Positions 25,286 to 33,810 of a stretch of 64,000 bases of DNA are shown one piece after another (the stretch's first letter is position 1; each line of letters opens with the position of its first letter). Both the position numbers and the translations under genes were made by a program. Source of the DNA: Haloferax marinum (GTDB lineage: Archaea > Halobacteriota > Halobacteria > Halobacteriales > Haloferacaceae); NCBI RefSeq assembly GCF_009674625.1, contig NZ_WKJQ01000002.1, forward strand, positions 1 through 64,000, read 5' to 3'. The notes under the pieces were generated by a model. It was not told the DNA's origin, searched no databases, and was given only the letters and a program-made list of their open reading frames with translations.

Positions 25286-26094
25286 ACGACATCGAATCCG
25301 TCGCATCGGAGTGTGAGACGGTCGACGTCGCCGTCGACGACAGAGTCGAAGGCGTCGCCACCGTCACGATGAACCGCCCCGACGCGCGAAACGCCCTCGA
25401 CGCGACACTCAGAGCAGAACTGAAGCGCGTCCTCGACGCCATCGAAGACAGTTCAGTCCGTGTCGTCGTTCTCACCGGCGCAGACGAGGCGAAAGCGTTC
25501 GTCGCTGGTGCTGACGTGAAGGAACTCCGAGAACGGGACATGCTCGAACAGCGCGAAGCGAGTAAGCGTCCACGCGTCTACGAGTACGTCGACGACCTCC
25601 GACAACCAGTCATCGCCCGAATCAACGGTCACGCCCTCGGCGGAGGATGTGAACTGATACAGGCGTGCGACGTGCGGATTGCACACGAGCGAGCGAAGAT
25701 TGGCCAACCAGAGATTAATCTCGGAATCATGCCCGGCGGCGGCGGTACACAACGACTCCCGCGACTCGTCGGGGAAGGAAACGCGATGCGGCTCATCTTG
25801 ACGGGCGAACTCGTCTCCGCCGACGAAGCCGCTGACATCGGACTCGTCGACGAAGTGCATCCCGACGAGACGTTCGACGACCGGGTGTACGAACTCGCCG
25901 AGATGATGGCCACGAAGAGTCCGGTCGCACTCGAATTTGCCAAGAAAGCGGTCAAAGCAGCGTCACGGATGGACCTCGAACAGGGAATCGAATACGAAGC
26001 AGAACTGTTCGCACAACTGTTCGGGAGTCCAGACAAAGACGAAGGAATCGACGCGTTCTTCGAAGACCGAGAACCCGAGTGGAACGAACGCTGA
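25282..26094 (+). CDS. paaF: Enoyl-CoA hydratase (PaaF-like)
   Basis: This 270-aa crotonase has KAFVAGADVKELRERDM and INGHALGGGCELIQACDVRI (oxyanion hole), then IGQPEINLGIMPGGGGTQRL, where the Glu and GGGGTQ are the usual hydratase features. It hydrates 2,3-dehydroacyl-CoA, the step before PaaH. The first 20 residues before the domain are acidic. It is translationally coupled to the dehydrogenase gene and ends at a 722-base noncoding region. Confidence 0.93.
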   Translation: MNDIESVASECETVDVAVDDRVEGVATVTMNRPDARNALDATLRAELKRVLDAIEDSSVRVVVLTGADEAKAFVAGADVKELRERDMLEQREASKRPRVYEYVDDLRQPVIARINGHALGGGCELIQACDVRIAHERAKIGQPEINLGIMPGGGGTQRLPRLVGEGNAMRLILTGELVSADEAADIGLVDEVHPDETFDDRVYELAEMMATKSPVALEFAKKAVKAASRMDLEQGIEYEAELFAQLFGSPDKDEGIDAFFEDREPEWNER

Positions 26095-26816
26095 CGTTCG
26101 AATAGCTCGAACTCGTTCTAGAGGTTCCCAAAGCAAGTCACGCAATGAATTCTGCTGGCCAAATCGAGAATTGCCAGCCAATCTGGTTGACTTTTGGACA
26201 AAATATCGTTCGTCGAGGGAATCTCGATGCCGTCGGATGGAACGAGTAGTGCGACAGCGTTCCGCATGTTCGAACGGAGGTGCGTATAATCAGAACGAGC
26301 GTACGAACTGAAAGAACGCTCGTTCGAACGACTGAACGACGTTCGAGGAAACGATAGTCGTCTTCCTCCCTCAAATTTCACCGGCGGTTCGACGAGTCTC
26401 TACATCACCAATCAGTCCGGGTTAGAGAGAACTGTAGTACCAAAACCGAGAGACACCGCTGGAACACGGTGATCACACGTTGCTCACGAATCGTGGAAAT
26501 GAGCCATCCACGCATACATCGGTTTGTGCCATTCTTGAACAGATATCTGTGTTCGAAGCACCGAACCGTTACAGACGTACACCCGTAATTGTCACTTGAT
26601 TACTAGTTGGTCCAGTAGTTCTTCACAATTATTATGTGTTAAATTGTTCGAACTATTCGAACAGACTGTAGCAGTCGTTTGAGCGAGTAATTCGGCTGAG
26701 TAGCAATCTACTGAGGCCTCAGCGTCTCCAATTCGGTAGGTCTCGATAAGCAGTCGCGTTCGAGCAATTCGAACAAATGTTCGACAGAGCGATTCGAAGC
26801 GGACAAACTCCGTCAG
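26095..26816. other. Convergent spacer rich in TTCGAA sites
   Basis: This 722-base region lies between two convergent genes and holds no convincing gene. It contains eight TTCGAA hexamers, at 26097, 26269, 26323, 26552, 26647, 26656, 26768 and 26793. Two are spaced nine bases apart, as in the IclR promoter. An inverted repeat with perfect nine-base arms (26293-26301 and 26317-26325, loop of 15) is also present. The part near 26,590-26,650 is AT-rich. It may hold an unrecognised RNA gene, a regulator-binding array or a degraded element. Confidence 0.55.
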
Positions 26817-27608
26817 TTAGGAGAAGTTGAGGTTGATTTCGACTTCGTTGGCGGCACCGAGCAGGAGGTTCGCAAGGTCGACGGTCAGTCGTTCGCCTTT
26901 GAGTCGGTTCGACGGCCCCGAGATGCTAATCGCTCCGACCGGGTAGCCGTCTTGGTCGGTGACGGCGACGCCGACAGCGTGGAGCTTCGGGACGATCTCC
27001 TCACGGTTGAGGGCAAACCCTCGTTCCCGTATCGTCTCTAACTCCTCGAACAAGTCGTCCACCTCCGTTATCGTGTGAGGCGTCTTCGCCGGGAGGCCAT
27101 GTTGGTCGACGATGGCTTCGACCCGTTCGTCGGGGAGTTCTGAAAGAATAGCCTTTCCCGCAGCGAGTTGGTGGAGATACGACCGTGTCCCCTCGCGGGC
27201 GGGTGTCCGAACTGATTGTTTGCCGGCGGCCCCATAGAGGTGGAATCCGCGGCCTTGTTCTTCGGTGACACACCACACCTTCTCGCCCGTCTCCTCAGCG
27301 AGTTCGTCGACCTTCGGTTTCGCGACCTCGTAGAACTGATGTTGATTTCGAGCATAGATGCCAAAATCGAGGAGTCGCAAGCCGACTCGATATCCACCCT
27401 CGTCTGGGACGGCGAAGCCCTCTTGCTCGAGTGTCTTCAGATGGCGGTGAACCGTACTTTTCGCCAACCCCAGTTCGGACGCGAGCTTCGTCGGACCCAA
27501 CGGCCCCCGTTCTTTGAGACATTCGAGGATGGCGAAGGACGTCGTCGCAGTCTTTACTGGGCGGCGTTGTTCCGAAGTCATCGTATGCTGTCTGTTCTCA
27601 GTACTCAT
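26817..27608 (-). CDS. IclR-family transcriptional regulator
   Basis: This 263-aa protein has an N-terminal winged helix (TTSFAILECLKERGPLGPTK, LGLAKSTVHRHLKTLEQEGF) and the IclR effector domain (PKVDELAEETGEKVWCVTEE, QLAAGKAILSELPDERVEAI, GVAVTDQDGYPVGAISISGP). It most likely controls the divergent EthD/ThDP operon and itself, because the shared 95-base spacer holds three TTCGAA sites. The ATG at 27608 (MSTENRQ) is chosen; an ATG at 27581 is possible. The ligand is unknown; many family members sense aromatic or small organic acids. Confidence 0.92.
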   Translation of the reverse strand: MSTENRQHTMTSEQRRPVKTATTSFAILECLKERGPLGPTKLASELGLAKSTVHRHLKTLEQEGFAVPDEGGYRVGLRLLDFGIYARNQHQFYEVAKPKVDELAEETGEKVWCVTEEQGRGFHLYGAAGKQSVRTPAREGTRSYLHQLAAGKAILSELPDERVEAIVDQHGLPAKTPHTITEVDDLFEELETIRERGFALNREEIVPKLHAVGVAVTDQDGYPVGAISISGPSNRLKGERLTVDLANLLLGAANEVEINLNFS

Positions 27609-27613
27609 AAATC

Positions 27614-27653
27614 TGTTCGAACAGTTCGAACAACTGTTCAGTAGGTTCGAACG
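27614..27653. promoter_or_regulatory. Paired TTCGAA sites in the iclR/EthD divergent promoter
   Basis: TTCGAA occurs at 27616, 27625 and 27646. The first two form GTTCGAACAGTTCGAACA, two palindromes nine bases apart. The same arrangement occurs at 26646-26662 (GTTCGAACTATTCGAACA). The position next to the iclR start suggests autoregulation by the IclR protein. Confidence 0.6.
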
Positions 27654-27703
27654 GCCGAATCGGCGATAGAGCAAAGTACTACCCAGTGGGATAGCAGACG
27701 TGC

Positions 27704-28024
27704 ATGATTAAATTGGTGAATTTAGTCGTTCGGAAACCAGAGTACTCACACGACGAGTTCGTCGAACGATGGACCGGAGAACACGCAGAAATCGCGAAAG
27801 AACTGCCGGGACTCCAGAAGTATTCGACGAGTCTCCCAACCGACCCAGAACGGTCCGAGTACGACGGCATCGTCGAACTCTATTTCGAGGATATGGACGC
27901 TCTGAAGGCAGCGTTCAGTTCAGAAATCGGAGAGCGGGTGAATGCAGACGCCGAGGAGTTTATCGACATGGAACAGGGGCCGACGCTCTACGTCGACGAG
28001 ACCATCCAACTAAACAGGACGTGA
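27704..28024 (+). CDS. EthD-domain small protein
   Basis: This 106-aa protein is a single EthD (dimeric alpha/beta barrel) domain: MIKLVNLVVRKPEYSHDEFV, ERWTGEHAEIAKELPGLQKY, and YDGIVELYFEDMDALKAAF. EthD proteins occur beside catabolic oxygenases and lyases and often act as small enzymes or helpers; the exact role is unknown. It starts the operon that continues seven bases later with the ThDP enzyme gene. Its sequence resembles each half of the double-EthD protein at 32961. Confidence 0.87.
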   Translation: MIKLVNLVVRKPEYSHDEFVERWTGEHAEIAKELPGLQKYSTSLPTDPERSEYDGIVELYFEDMDALKAAFSSEIGERVNADAEEFIDMEQGPTLYVDETIQLNRT

Positions 28025-28031
28025 CCGACGT

Positions 28032-29726
28032 ATGGACACTAGCGAACGACTCGTCGAGAGTCTCGAGCGTCTCGGTGTAGAGCGCGTCTTTGGGTATCCC
28101 GGCGGACGTGTCATCGAACTATTCGACGAACTCCCCGAATCGAACATCGAACTCGTTCGACCACGTGACGAACGTGAGGCGAGTGTCATGGCAGAGATGC
28201 ACGGCCGGTTGACCGGAACGCCGGGTGTGCTGGCCGGACAAGGGCCGTGGATAGGAAGTCTGGGACTCATCGGGCAGATGGAAGCACGGCTCGCCTCCTC
28301 GCCGATGGTGGCGATTACCGACGCATCGGAACGAGGGAACTACTCCACGATTGCGCCGTATCAACAGTCTCGCGGTGACTACGGCGGACTCGAACTTCCA
28401 AAGATTCTCGACGCGGTCACCAAGGAACACTGGTTCCCACGGACACCGACAGAGACGATTCGGAGTCTCCAACTCGCGTTCAAACACGCCGTCGCAGGTC
28501 GGCCTGGGCCGACGGCAGTCATCCTCGACGGTGACGCAATCACCGAGGAGTATCCGGACGACGTGATTCCACCTGTGTGGGACGAAGAGACCCAAACGCG
28601 GACGTGGAAAGCGGCCCCCTCACCGCGTGACGTCGCTTCGGCAGTCGAAGCACTCGAAGGTGCCAACCGTCCGGTCATCATCTCCGGGAACGGTGTTCAC
28701 GCGGCAGGTGCGTACGACGAACTACAGGACGCTGCCGAAGCATACGACGCCGCTGTCGTGACGTCCTATCTCGGGAAATCGACGTTCCCCGAGACGCACC
28801 GTCTCGCTGGCGGCGTTATCGGCTCGTTCGGCCACGAAGGTGCGAATCAACTCGTCAGTGAGGCAGACGTGCTGCTCGTCGTCGGCTGTCGAATGAACCC
28901 GATGGACACGAACTGGCAGGCACCGGAGTTCATCCGCCCGGACGAGCAGACCATCATCCACGCGGACATCGACCCCCGGAACGCGGGATGGGTCTACCCC
29001 GCCGACGTCGGACTCATCGGCGACGCGGCAGAATCACTCAGAGAACTCGTCGCGTCCGGCAGTGCGGACAACGACTGGGCAGAAGACAGAGCCAAGGCGG
29101 CGCGCGAATCGTTCACGGCGCCCGAGTGTGAGTCGGACGCCACACCGATTCTCCCACAACGGGCAGTCAAGGAGATAGAACGCGTCGTCGACGAAGACAC
29201 CATCGTCACGGCCGACTCGGGAAACAACCGATTCTGGCTCCTCAACTACCTCCAGGTCCCCGCCGTGCAAACGTACTACGGGTCGGGCGGCGTCGGTGGG
29301 ATGGGGTGGGCGACGCCCGCCGCCGTTTCAGCGGCACTGGCGACGGACAAGCACGTCATCGGTGTCGCAGGTGACGGCGGGTTCGCGATGACGATGACCA
29401 GCGTCGAGACGGCCGTCGAACACGGCGTGGCACCGACGTTCGTCGTCCTCAACGACACCAGTCTGGGGATGGTTAGACAGATGCAACACGGTCCTGACGA
29501 CATCTCAGGCGTCGAGTTCCACGACACGGACTTCACTCGTGTCGCGGAGGCGTTCGGTGCAGTGGGTGTCCGAGCAGAGACACCGGACGAACTCGCTGAC
29601 GCACTTTCGGACGCGAAGGGACGTGACCTTCCAACGGTCATCGACGTACGCATCGACCGCGAGCAAGATATGGCCGAGACACTGCAGTCGTCGTTCTACG
29701 CGTCGGTTGGTGGCCTCCACGAGTAA
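28032..29726 (+). CDS. Thiamine-diphosphate-dependent enzyme of the acetolactate synthase/decarboxylase superfamily
   Basis: This 564-aa protein has three-domain ThDP architecture. VFGYPGGRVIELFDEL and RDEREASVMAEMHGRLTG hold the conserved N-terminal Glu. A central domain follows (RPVIISGNGVHAAGAYDELQ). The ThDP-binding motif GVAGDGGFAMTMTSVETAVE (about 445-464) ends with LNDTSLGMVRQMQ. It lacks a nearby regulatory subunit, and the clustering with EthD and an IclR regulator suggests a catabolic carboligase or 2-oxo acid decarboxylase rather than valine synthesis. The substrate cannot be told. A 16-base tandem repeat follows its stop. Confidence 0.85.
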   Translation: MDTSERLVESLERLGVERVFGYPGGRVIELFDELPESNIELVRPRDEREASVMAEMHGRLTGTPGVLAGQGPWIGSLGLIGQMEARLASSPMVAITDASERGNYSTIAPYQQSRGDYGGLELPKILDAVTKEHWFPRTPTETIRSLQLAFKHAVAGRPGPTAVILDGDAITEEYPDDVIPPVWDEETQTRTWKAAPSPRDVASAVEALEGANRPVIISGNGVHAAGAYDELQDAAEAYDAAVVTSYLGKSTFPETHRLAGGVIGSFGHEGANQLVSEADVLLVVGCRMNPMDTNWQAPEFIRPDEQTIIHADIDPRNAGWVYPADVGLIGDAAESLRELVASGSADNDWAEDRAKAARESFTAPECESDATPILPQRAVKEIERVVDEDTIVTADSGNNRFWLLNYLQVPAVQTYYGSGGVGGMGWATPAAVSAALATDKHVIGVAGDGGFAMTMTSVETAVEHGVAPTFVVLNDTSLGMVRQMQHGPDDISGVEFHDTDFTRVAEAFGAVGVRAETPDELADALSDAKGRDLPTVIDVRIDREQDMAETLQSSFYASVGGLHE

Positions 29727-29734
29727 GACGAGAC

Positions 29735-29790
29735 GGTCGAACCTCGTGGCGACCGAACCTCGTGGCGACCGAATCTTGTGACTGCCAAAC
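29735..29790. repeat. 16-base tandem repeat after the ThDP enzyme gene
   Basis: A partial unit at 29735-29747 is followed by GGCGACCGAACCTCGT at 29748-29763 and GGCGACCGAATCTTGT at 29764-29779, then a degenerate unit. The array begins eight bases after the stop codon. Confidence 0.8.
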
Positions 29791-29854
29791 CGCGGTGGCA
29801 ACCCGTGCCGGTGCGGGAAACACTTTTCTCACCCGCTGTTAGACCTATGGTAGC

Positions 29855-30817
29855 ATGTCATCATCGACCGTGATGGTCACCGGCGGAACCGGATTCATCG
29901 GTTCGTACGTCGCACTCGACCTGATAGAAGCGGGCCACGATGTCGTCGCGTACGACCTCTCGACCGACCCACGCATTCTGGACAAACTCGGCATCGCCGA
30001 CGACGTGACGATACGCCGGGGTGACGTCGCCGACCCGACAGACGTCGTTCGAGCGGTCAAAGAGACCGGCACGACACACGTCATCCACCTCGCGGCGCTC
30101 CTGACGACGACTGCACGAGAGAACCCTCGTGCGGCCCTCGACGTGAACGTGGTCGGGACGAACAACATCTTCGAGGCGGCACGCACCCTCTCCGACCAGG
30201 TCGAACGCGTCGCGTGGGCCTCGTCGGCGGCGGTGTACGCACCACCGACGAACTACGGTGACGAGTTCGTCACGGAATCCGACCTCGTCTACCCCGATAC
30301 GCTCTACGGCGCGACCAAAGAGTACAACGAACACCAAGCACGCGTCTACTACGAGGACTTCGGCGTCTCGCACGTCGCGATTCGCCCGACAGTCGCCTAC
30401 GGTCCCTACCGGGAGACAGGTGGGTCGGCGTTCCTCGCCAACATCGTCGAGAAACCAGCACTGGGCGAGTCGTTCAGCGTCGACTACGGCGACCAGGTCA
30501 TCGACTGGCAACACGTCCGCGACATCGCACAGGCGTTCCGACTGGCCGCGTTCACCCCCGACGAAGAGCTCACTCAACGCGTCTACAACGTCCGCGGCGA
30601 ACTCGCCACGATTCGAGAGGCCGCAGAAGCGGTCGAGAAAATCATCCCCGACGCGGACCTCACCGTCTCCGACGAGGGGGAACTTCCGTGGACCCAACGT
30701 CTCGACATGACGAAGGCGCAAGCAGACCTCGGCTACGACCCAGAGTACGACCTCGAAACTGGATTCCGCGACTACATCAACGTCCTTCGCGAAGAGAACG
30801 GACTGGACCCCGTCTGA
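29855..30817 (+). CDS. NAD-dependent epimerase/dehydratase (extended SDR)
   Basis: This 320-aa extended short-chain dehydrogenase has the NAD motif VMVTGGTGFIGSYVALDLIE (about 6-25), HLAALLTTTARENP, ASSAAVYAPP and the catalytic YGATKEYNEHQARVYYE, with the Tyr and Lys. RPTVAYGPYRETGG and DWQHVRDIAQAFRLA are standard later blocks. Sugar-nucleotide epimerases and catabolic lactone or sugar-acid dehydrogenases share this fold. It has the same orientation as the ThDP gene but is separated by 128 bases with a repeat, so cotranscription is uncertain. Confidence 0.87.
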   Translation: MSSSTVMVTGGTGFIGSYVALDLIEAGHDVVAYDLSTDPRILDKLGIADDVTIRRGDVADPTDVVRAVKETGTTHVIHLAALLTTTARENPRAALDVNVVGTNNIFEAARTLSDQVERVAWASSAAVYAPPTNYGDEFVTESDLVYPDTLYGATKEYNEHQARVYYEDFGVSHVAIRPTVAYGPYRETGGSAFLANIVEKPALGESFSVDYGDQVIDWQHVRDIAQAFRLAAFTPDEELTQRVYNVRGELATIREAAEAVEKIIPDADLTVSDEGELPWTQRLDMTKAQADLGYDPEYDLETGFRDYINVLREENGLDPV

Positions 30818-30826
30818 CTCGCTTCG

Positions 30827-31018
30827 TCAGTCGTCTGTCTCGGCTTCTTCACCGAGCAAGTCGCGGATGTCGTCGCCCGACAGGAGGTCCACGAGACTCG
30901 CACCCTCTTCGTATCGTTGCCGTTCTTCGGCCGTGAGATACTCGTCTAACTCGTGGTCGGAGAGCAGTTCTTCGAGTCGTTCGTCGATGTCGTCTGGGTC
31001 GTAGCCGGGGATGACCAT
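30827..31018 (-). CDS. Small acidic hypothetical protein
   Basis: This 63-aa protein is very acidic and lacks Cys and membrane segments. It reads like a short helical protein (DDIDERLEELLSDHELDEYL, ERQRYEEGASLVDLLSGDD). I do not recognise a family. Codon use and the clean ATG suggest a real gene. It converges on the epimerase gene with a nine-base gap. Confidence 0.6.
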   Translation of the reverse strand: MVIPGYDPDDIDERLEELLSDHELDEYLTAEERQRYEEGASLVDLLSGDDIRDLLGEEAETDD

Positions 31019-31079
31019 ACACAGACATATGACCCGTGTTACCTTATATCTCGGTGGGAGAAGGGCGGCCGGTCACGTC

Positions 31080-31823
31080 TCAGGGGTAGGTTCCCGCGCC
31101 ACCGTGGAGGGAACCCTCGGCGACGACCCACCCAGTCCGTTCGTCGTCGAACGTCACGGCCGTCTGCTGGTCGAACCAATTCCATCCGTTCGCCATCGCG
31201 AAGGTCCACTCTGAGCGCCCGTGGAGCGACACGTCGACTATCACGCTGGCGTCGGTGGACGCGTCGTAGTCTGCGTAGAGACGCGTATCGTGCGTGTAAC
31301 ACCGCTCGATATCGTCCTCCCGGTACCGGTACGCACACCTGTCCTCGGAGACGTCGCCCGCGGGGTGAAGGACGAACGCGGAGTCCCACGGGTCGGCCGT
31401 CTGAACTCGGCCCGGTTCGTACTGCGTATCCGCGCCAAAGACGTACGTCCCGGCCTCGACGGTGGTCGCTCGCAACGCTAACATTGGCCCGTCTTCGGTT
31501 TCGACGACGGCGACAGACCAGTCTGCGTCACCGCCAGTATCTGAGGGTGCGCGAGGGTCAGGCTCTGGCACCCACACTTCCTGCGGGGTCCGAACGACGG
31601 TTACACCGTCGTACGATTCAAAGAGAGTCTCACCGTCGTTGACGGGCAGCGGAGCGTAGATCGTCACGTCTGTCAGGTTCGATTCGGTGTCGACAGCGAC
31701 CCGATAGACGTACGTGTGAGAGTGGGAGGCGAGGGTCTGCTGTCCGAGGACGAGGGCACCGCCTGCGAGGCCAACGATGAGAACTGTTGCGACGAGGACG
31801 AACCCAACCTGACGAGCGTTCAT
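31080..31823 (-). CDS. Membrane-anchored extracellular protein of unknown function
   Basis: This 247-aa protein starts with one hydrophobic segment (VGFVLVATVLIVGLAGGALV, about residues 6-25) and continues as an acidic, beta-rich extracellular part. It includes AYRYREDDIERCYTHDTRLY with two Cys that could pair. I do not recognise the family. The ATG at 31823 is preferred over a GTG at 31832. It stands alone between a small acidic gene and a cupin gene on the same strand. Confidence 0.7.
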   Translation of the reverse strand: MNARQVGFVLVATVLIVGLAGGALVLGQQTLASHSHTYVYRVAVDTESNLTDVTIYAPLPVNDGETLFESYDGVTVVRTPQEVWVPEPDPRAPSDTGGDADWSVAVVETEDGPMLALRATTVEAGTYVFGADTQYEPGRVQTADPWDSAFVLHPAGDVSEDRCAYRYREDDIERCYTHDTRLYADYDASTDASVIVDVSLHGRSEWTFAMANGWNWFDQQTAVTFDDERTGWVVAEGSLHGGAGTYP

Positions 31824-31943
31824 TCTGACCACCGCGCCGTGGTGGCCGTGTTGGAGGCGCTTCGAGGCATACGAGACAGTACACTGGCTGAGTTATTGGT
31901 GGTGTAAGACAGTTCTCGCCGGGTGAGAGAAGGAGTCGGCCGG

Positions 31944-32315
31944 TCAGTCCACGACGACGCCGTCGTCTTTCGTGTTCGGCGCGCCGACGATGAACACCTC
32001 ACCGTCTTCGACACACTCGAGTTGGCGCACTTCGTCTGGCGAGACGACGACGACGTCGCCGGTTTCGAGTGTGAGTGTCTCCGTCTCGTCGCCCGCGTCG
32101 TCGAAGAACTCCATCTCGAACTGCCCCGAGAGGACGTGATAGAGTTCCTCCTGTTCTTTCTGATAGTGTTTGGTACTCCGCTCACCGGATTCGAAGACCC
32201 ACACCGACGGACGCATCTGCTTCGGGCGGAGTTCGTAGCCGACGGCGCGAACTCGTCCGTCAGCAATGGTGTTTTCGTGCAGTTCGAGGTCAGACAGATT
32301 GACGCTGTCGTACAT
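31944..32315 (-). CDS. Cupin-domain protein
   Basis: This 123-aa protein has a single cupin barrel: KHYQKEQEELYHVLSGQFEM with His and Glu metal ligands (first motif), and LTLETGDVVVVSPDEVRQLE in place of the second motif, where the usual His is replaced, so metal binding may be incomplete. Cupins of this size bind small ligands or act as sugar/organic acid enzymes. The ATG at 32315 is preferred over a GTG at 32318. The HD-domain gene lies 44 bases upstream on the same strand. Confidence 0.82.
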   Translation of the reverse strand: MYDSVNLSDLELHENTIADGRVRAVGYELRPKQMRPSVWVFESGERSTKHYQKEQEELYHVLSGQFEMEFFDDAGDETETLTLETGDVVVVSPDEVRQLECVEDGEVFIVGAPNTKDDGVVVD

Positions 32316-32359
32316 CACGCCGACGTACGAGTGGTGAGGCTAAAGGTGTAGGTGGCCGG

Positions 32360-32953
32360 TCACGTGGTTTGTGAGTACTCGTCGACCCACTCTTGGAGGC
32401 TGATTCCCATCGTCGCCTGTGTGATGGCGTTCGAAGACGCCGAGTTAGCGCTCTTGACGAGTTCGGACTCCAGTGTTCGCGTCGGAATCTCACCGATGAA
32501 GTGCGGAATCGCCCGCTGGACCGAGAGGGGACAGCCGACTTCGTGCGCCAGTGCGTATCCAGAAAGCGAGTGTGGAACCTCCTGTGTGGCGTATTCGGGG
32601 TCGGGCGTCGTGAGTCGGTCTTCGTCGACGAAGTCGACGTACTCGTAGCACTTTCCAACGTCGTGGAGCAGACAGGCGGCGACGATAACGTCGAAGTCCG
32701 GGTCCGCGCCGTGGAAGTCACGCTGTTGTTTGGCGGCGTCGACGGCGATGCGCGTCACACCGCGGACGTGCTCGACGTTCGTCACCTCGTGGATGTTCCA
32801 GGCGTAGGGGATGTCCTCGATATCTCGCCATCCGCCACGTTCGAGACCGAGACACCACGCATCGACGACTTTCTCCCGGAGTTCGTCGTCAGTGATGTCG
32901 GCGAGTTCCGGAAAGGCAGTTTCGACCTGCTCGCGGAAGTCCGCAGAACTCAT
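32360..32953 (-). CDS. HD-domain phosphohydrolase
   Basis: This 197-aa protein has the HD metal motif: NIHEVTNVEHVRGVTRIAVD with a first His, VIVAACLLHDVGKCYEY with the HD pair, then HSLSGYALAHEVG and IPHFIGE. Such domains hydrolyse nucleotides or other phosphoesters. The substrate is unknown. It starts seven bases after the stop codon of the double-EthD gene, so the two are probably cotranscribed. Confidence 0.87.
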   Translation of the reverse strand: MSSADFREQVETAFPELADITDDELREKVVDAWCLGLERGGWRDIEDIPYAWNIHEVTNVEHVRGVTRIAVDAAKQQRDFHGADPDFDVIVAACLLHDVGKCYEYVDFVDEDRLTTPDPEYATQEVPHSLSGYALAHEVGCPLSVQRAIPHFIGEIPTRTLESELVKSANSASSNAITQATMGISLQEWVDEYSQTT

Positions 32954-32960
32954 CCGACCA

Positions 32961-33683
32961 TCACTCCCCCGTCACGTCTTTCTGAACCGTCTCCTGTCCG
33001 ACGAACCGGGGGCGGTCTTCGAGCGAGAGGAAGTTATCGACGTCTTCTCTCGGTGCTTTGGCTTTCGGGTGGTCTGGGTCGTAATCGCGCGACGACTCGT
33101 GGCCGAGTCCCGCACGGAGCGCGTCGAGGCTCTCGAAGTAGAGTTCTGCGACGCCGTCGAACTCGGCGTGTTCGGGGTCCGTCGGGACGACACGGGCGTA
33201 CCGGACGACGCCCGGAATCTCCCGCGCGAGTGGGACGTGTTCGTTCGCCCAGTGGTCGAGGAACTCCTCGTGTGTCATCCCGTCTTTGCGGACGAGGAAC
33301 GCAGAGTGTTTGTACAGACCGGTGGTGTCGCCGCCAGTCTCGTCTTTCTCGACGAACTCTTCGCCGATGAGGCGTGGGCGTCGTTCGATGTCGAGGAAGT
33401 TGTCTACGTCTTCTCTGGCCTCCTTGGCTTTCCCCATCGCAGGGTCGTAGTCGCGAGACCCCTCGCTTCCGAGCGCGTCGTGCAGTGCATCGAGGTCGTC
33501 GAAGTACAACTCGGCGATACCGTCGAATTCGGCCGCGTCGGCGTCCGCCGGGAGTACCGTCTGATACCTGACGACACCTTCTATCTCGCGGGCGATCGGT
33601 GTGTGGTTGTTCTGCCAGTACTCGACGAACTCGTCGTGGCTCATCCCCTGCTTGCGGACAAGCAGAGCTACGTGCTTGTACAT
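32961..33683 (-). CDS. Protein with two fused EthD domains
   Basis: This 240-aa protein is a head-to-tail duplication. Residues 1-120 begin MYKHVALLVRKQGMSHDEFV and residues 123-240 begin YKHSAFLVRKDGMTHEEFLD. Each half also has HTPIAREI or HVPLAREI, EFDGIAELYFDDLDAL or EFDGVAELYFESLDAL, and RPRLIGEEF or RPRFVGQET. EthD dimers form a barrel, so one chain can probably form a complete barrel alone. The ATG at 33683 is chosen because it begins the domain. It is divergent from the M24-fold gene. Confidence 0.88.
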   Translation of the reverse strand: MYKHVALLVRKQGMSHDEFVEYWQNNHTPIAREIEGVVRYQTVLPADADAAEFDGIAELYFDDLDALHDALGSEGSRDYDPAMGKAKEAREDVDNFLDIERRPRLIGEEFVEKDETGGDTTGLYKHSAFLVRKDGMTHEEFLDHWANEHVPLAREIPGVVRYARVVPTDPEHAEFDGVAELYFESLDALRAGLGHESSRDYDPDHPKAKAPREDVDNFLSLEDRPRFVGQETVQKDVTGE

Positions 33684-33780
33684 GCGTACACCATGCGGTT
33701 CACGTATAACACAATAAAGCATGAGGTATGGGCACGTGTGACGGAGCGTGTCTCGGCAACGTCGGCACCATCTACAACAA

Positions 33781-33788
33781 TTTAATAT
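33781..33788 (+). promoter_or_regulatory. TATA-like box of the M24-fold gene
   Basis: TTTAATAT is centred about 27 bases before the ATG at 33811. This supports a leaderless transcript starting there, rather than translation from ATGs at 33787 or 33790 that overlap the box. Confidence 0.5.
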
Positions 33789-33810
33789 GATGTTCGTGAG
33801 AGGTACTATC

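Noticed and set aside
28032..29726. ThDP enzyme considered as IlvB (acetolactate synthase)
   Set aside because: No small regulatory subunit or ilvC is adjacent, and the gene is controlled with EthD by an IclR regulator, so a catabolic role is more likely; the symbol is withheld.
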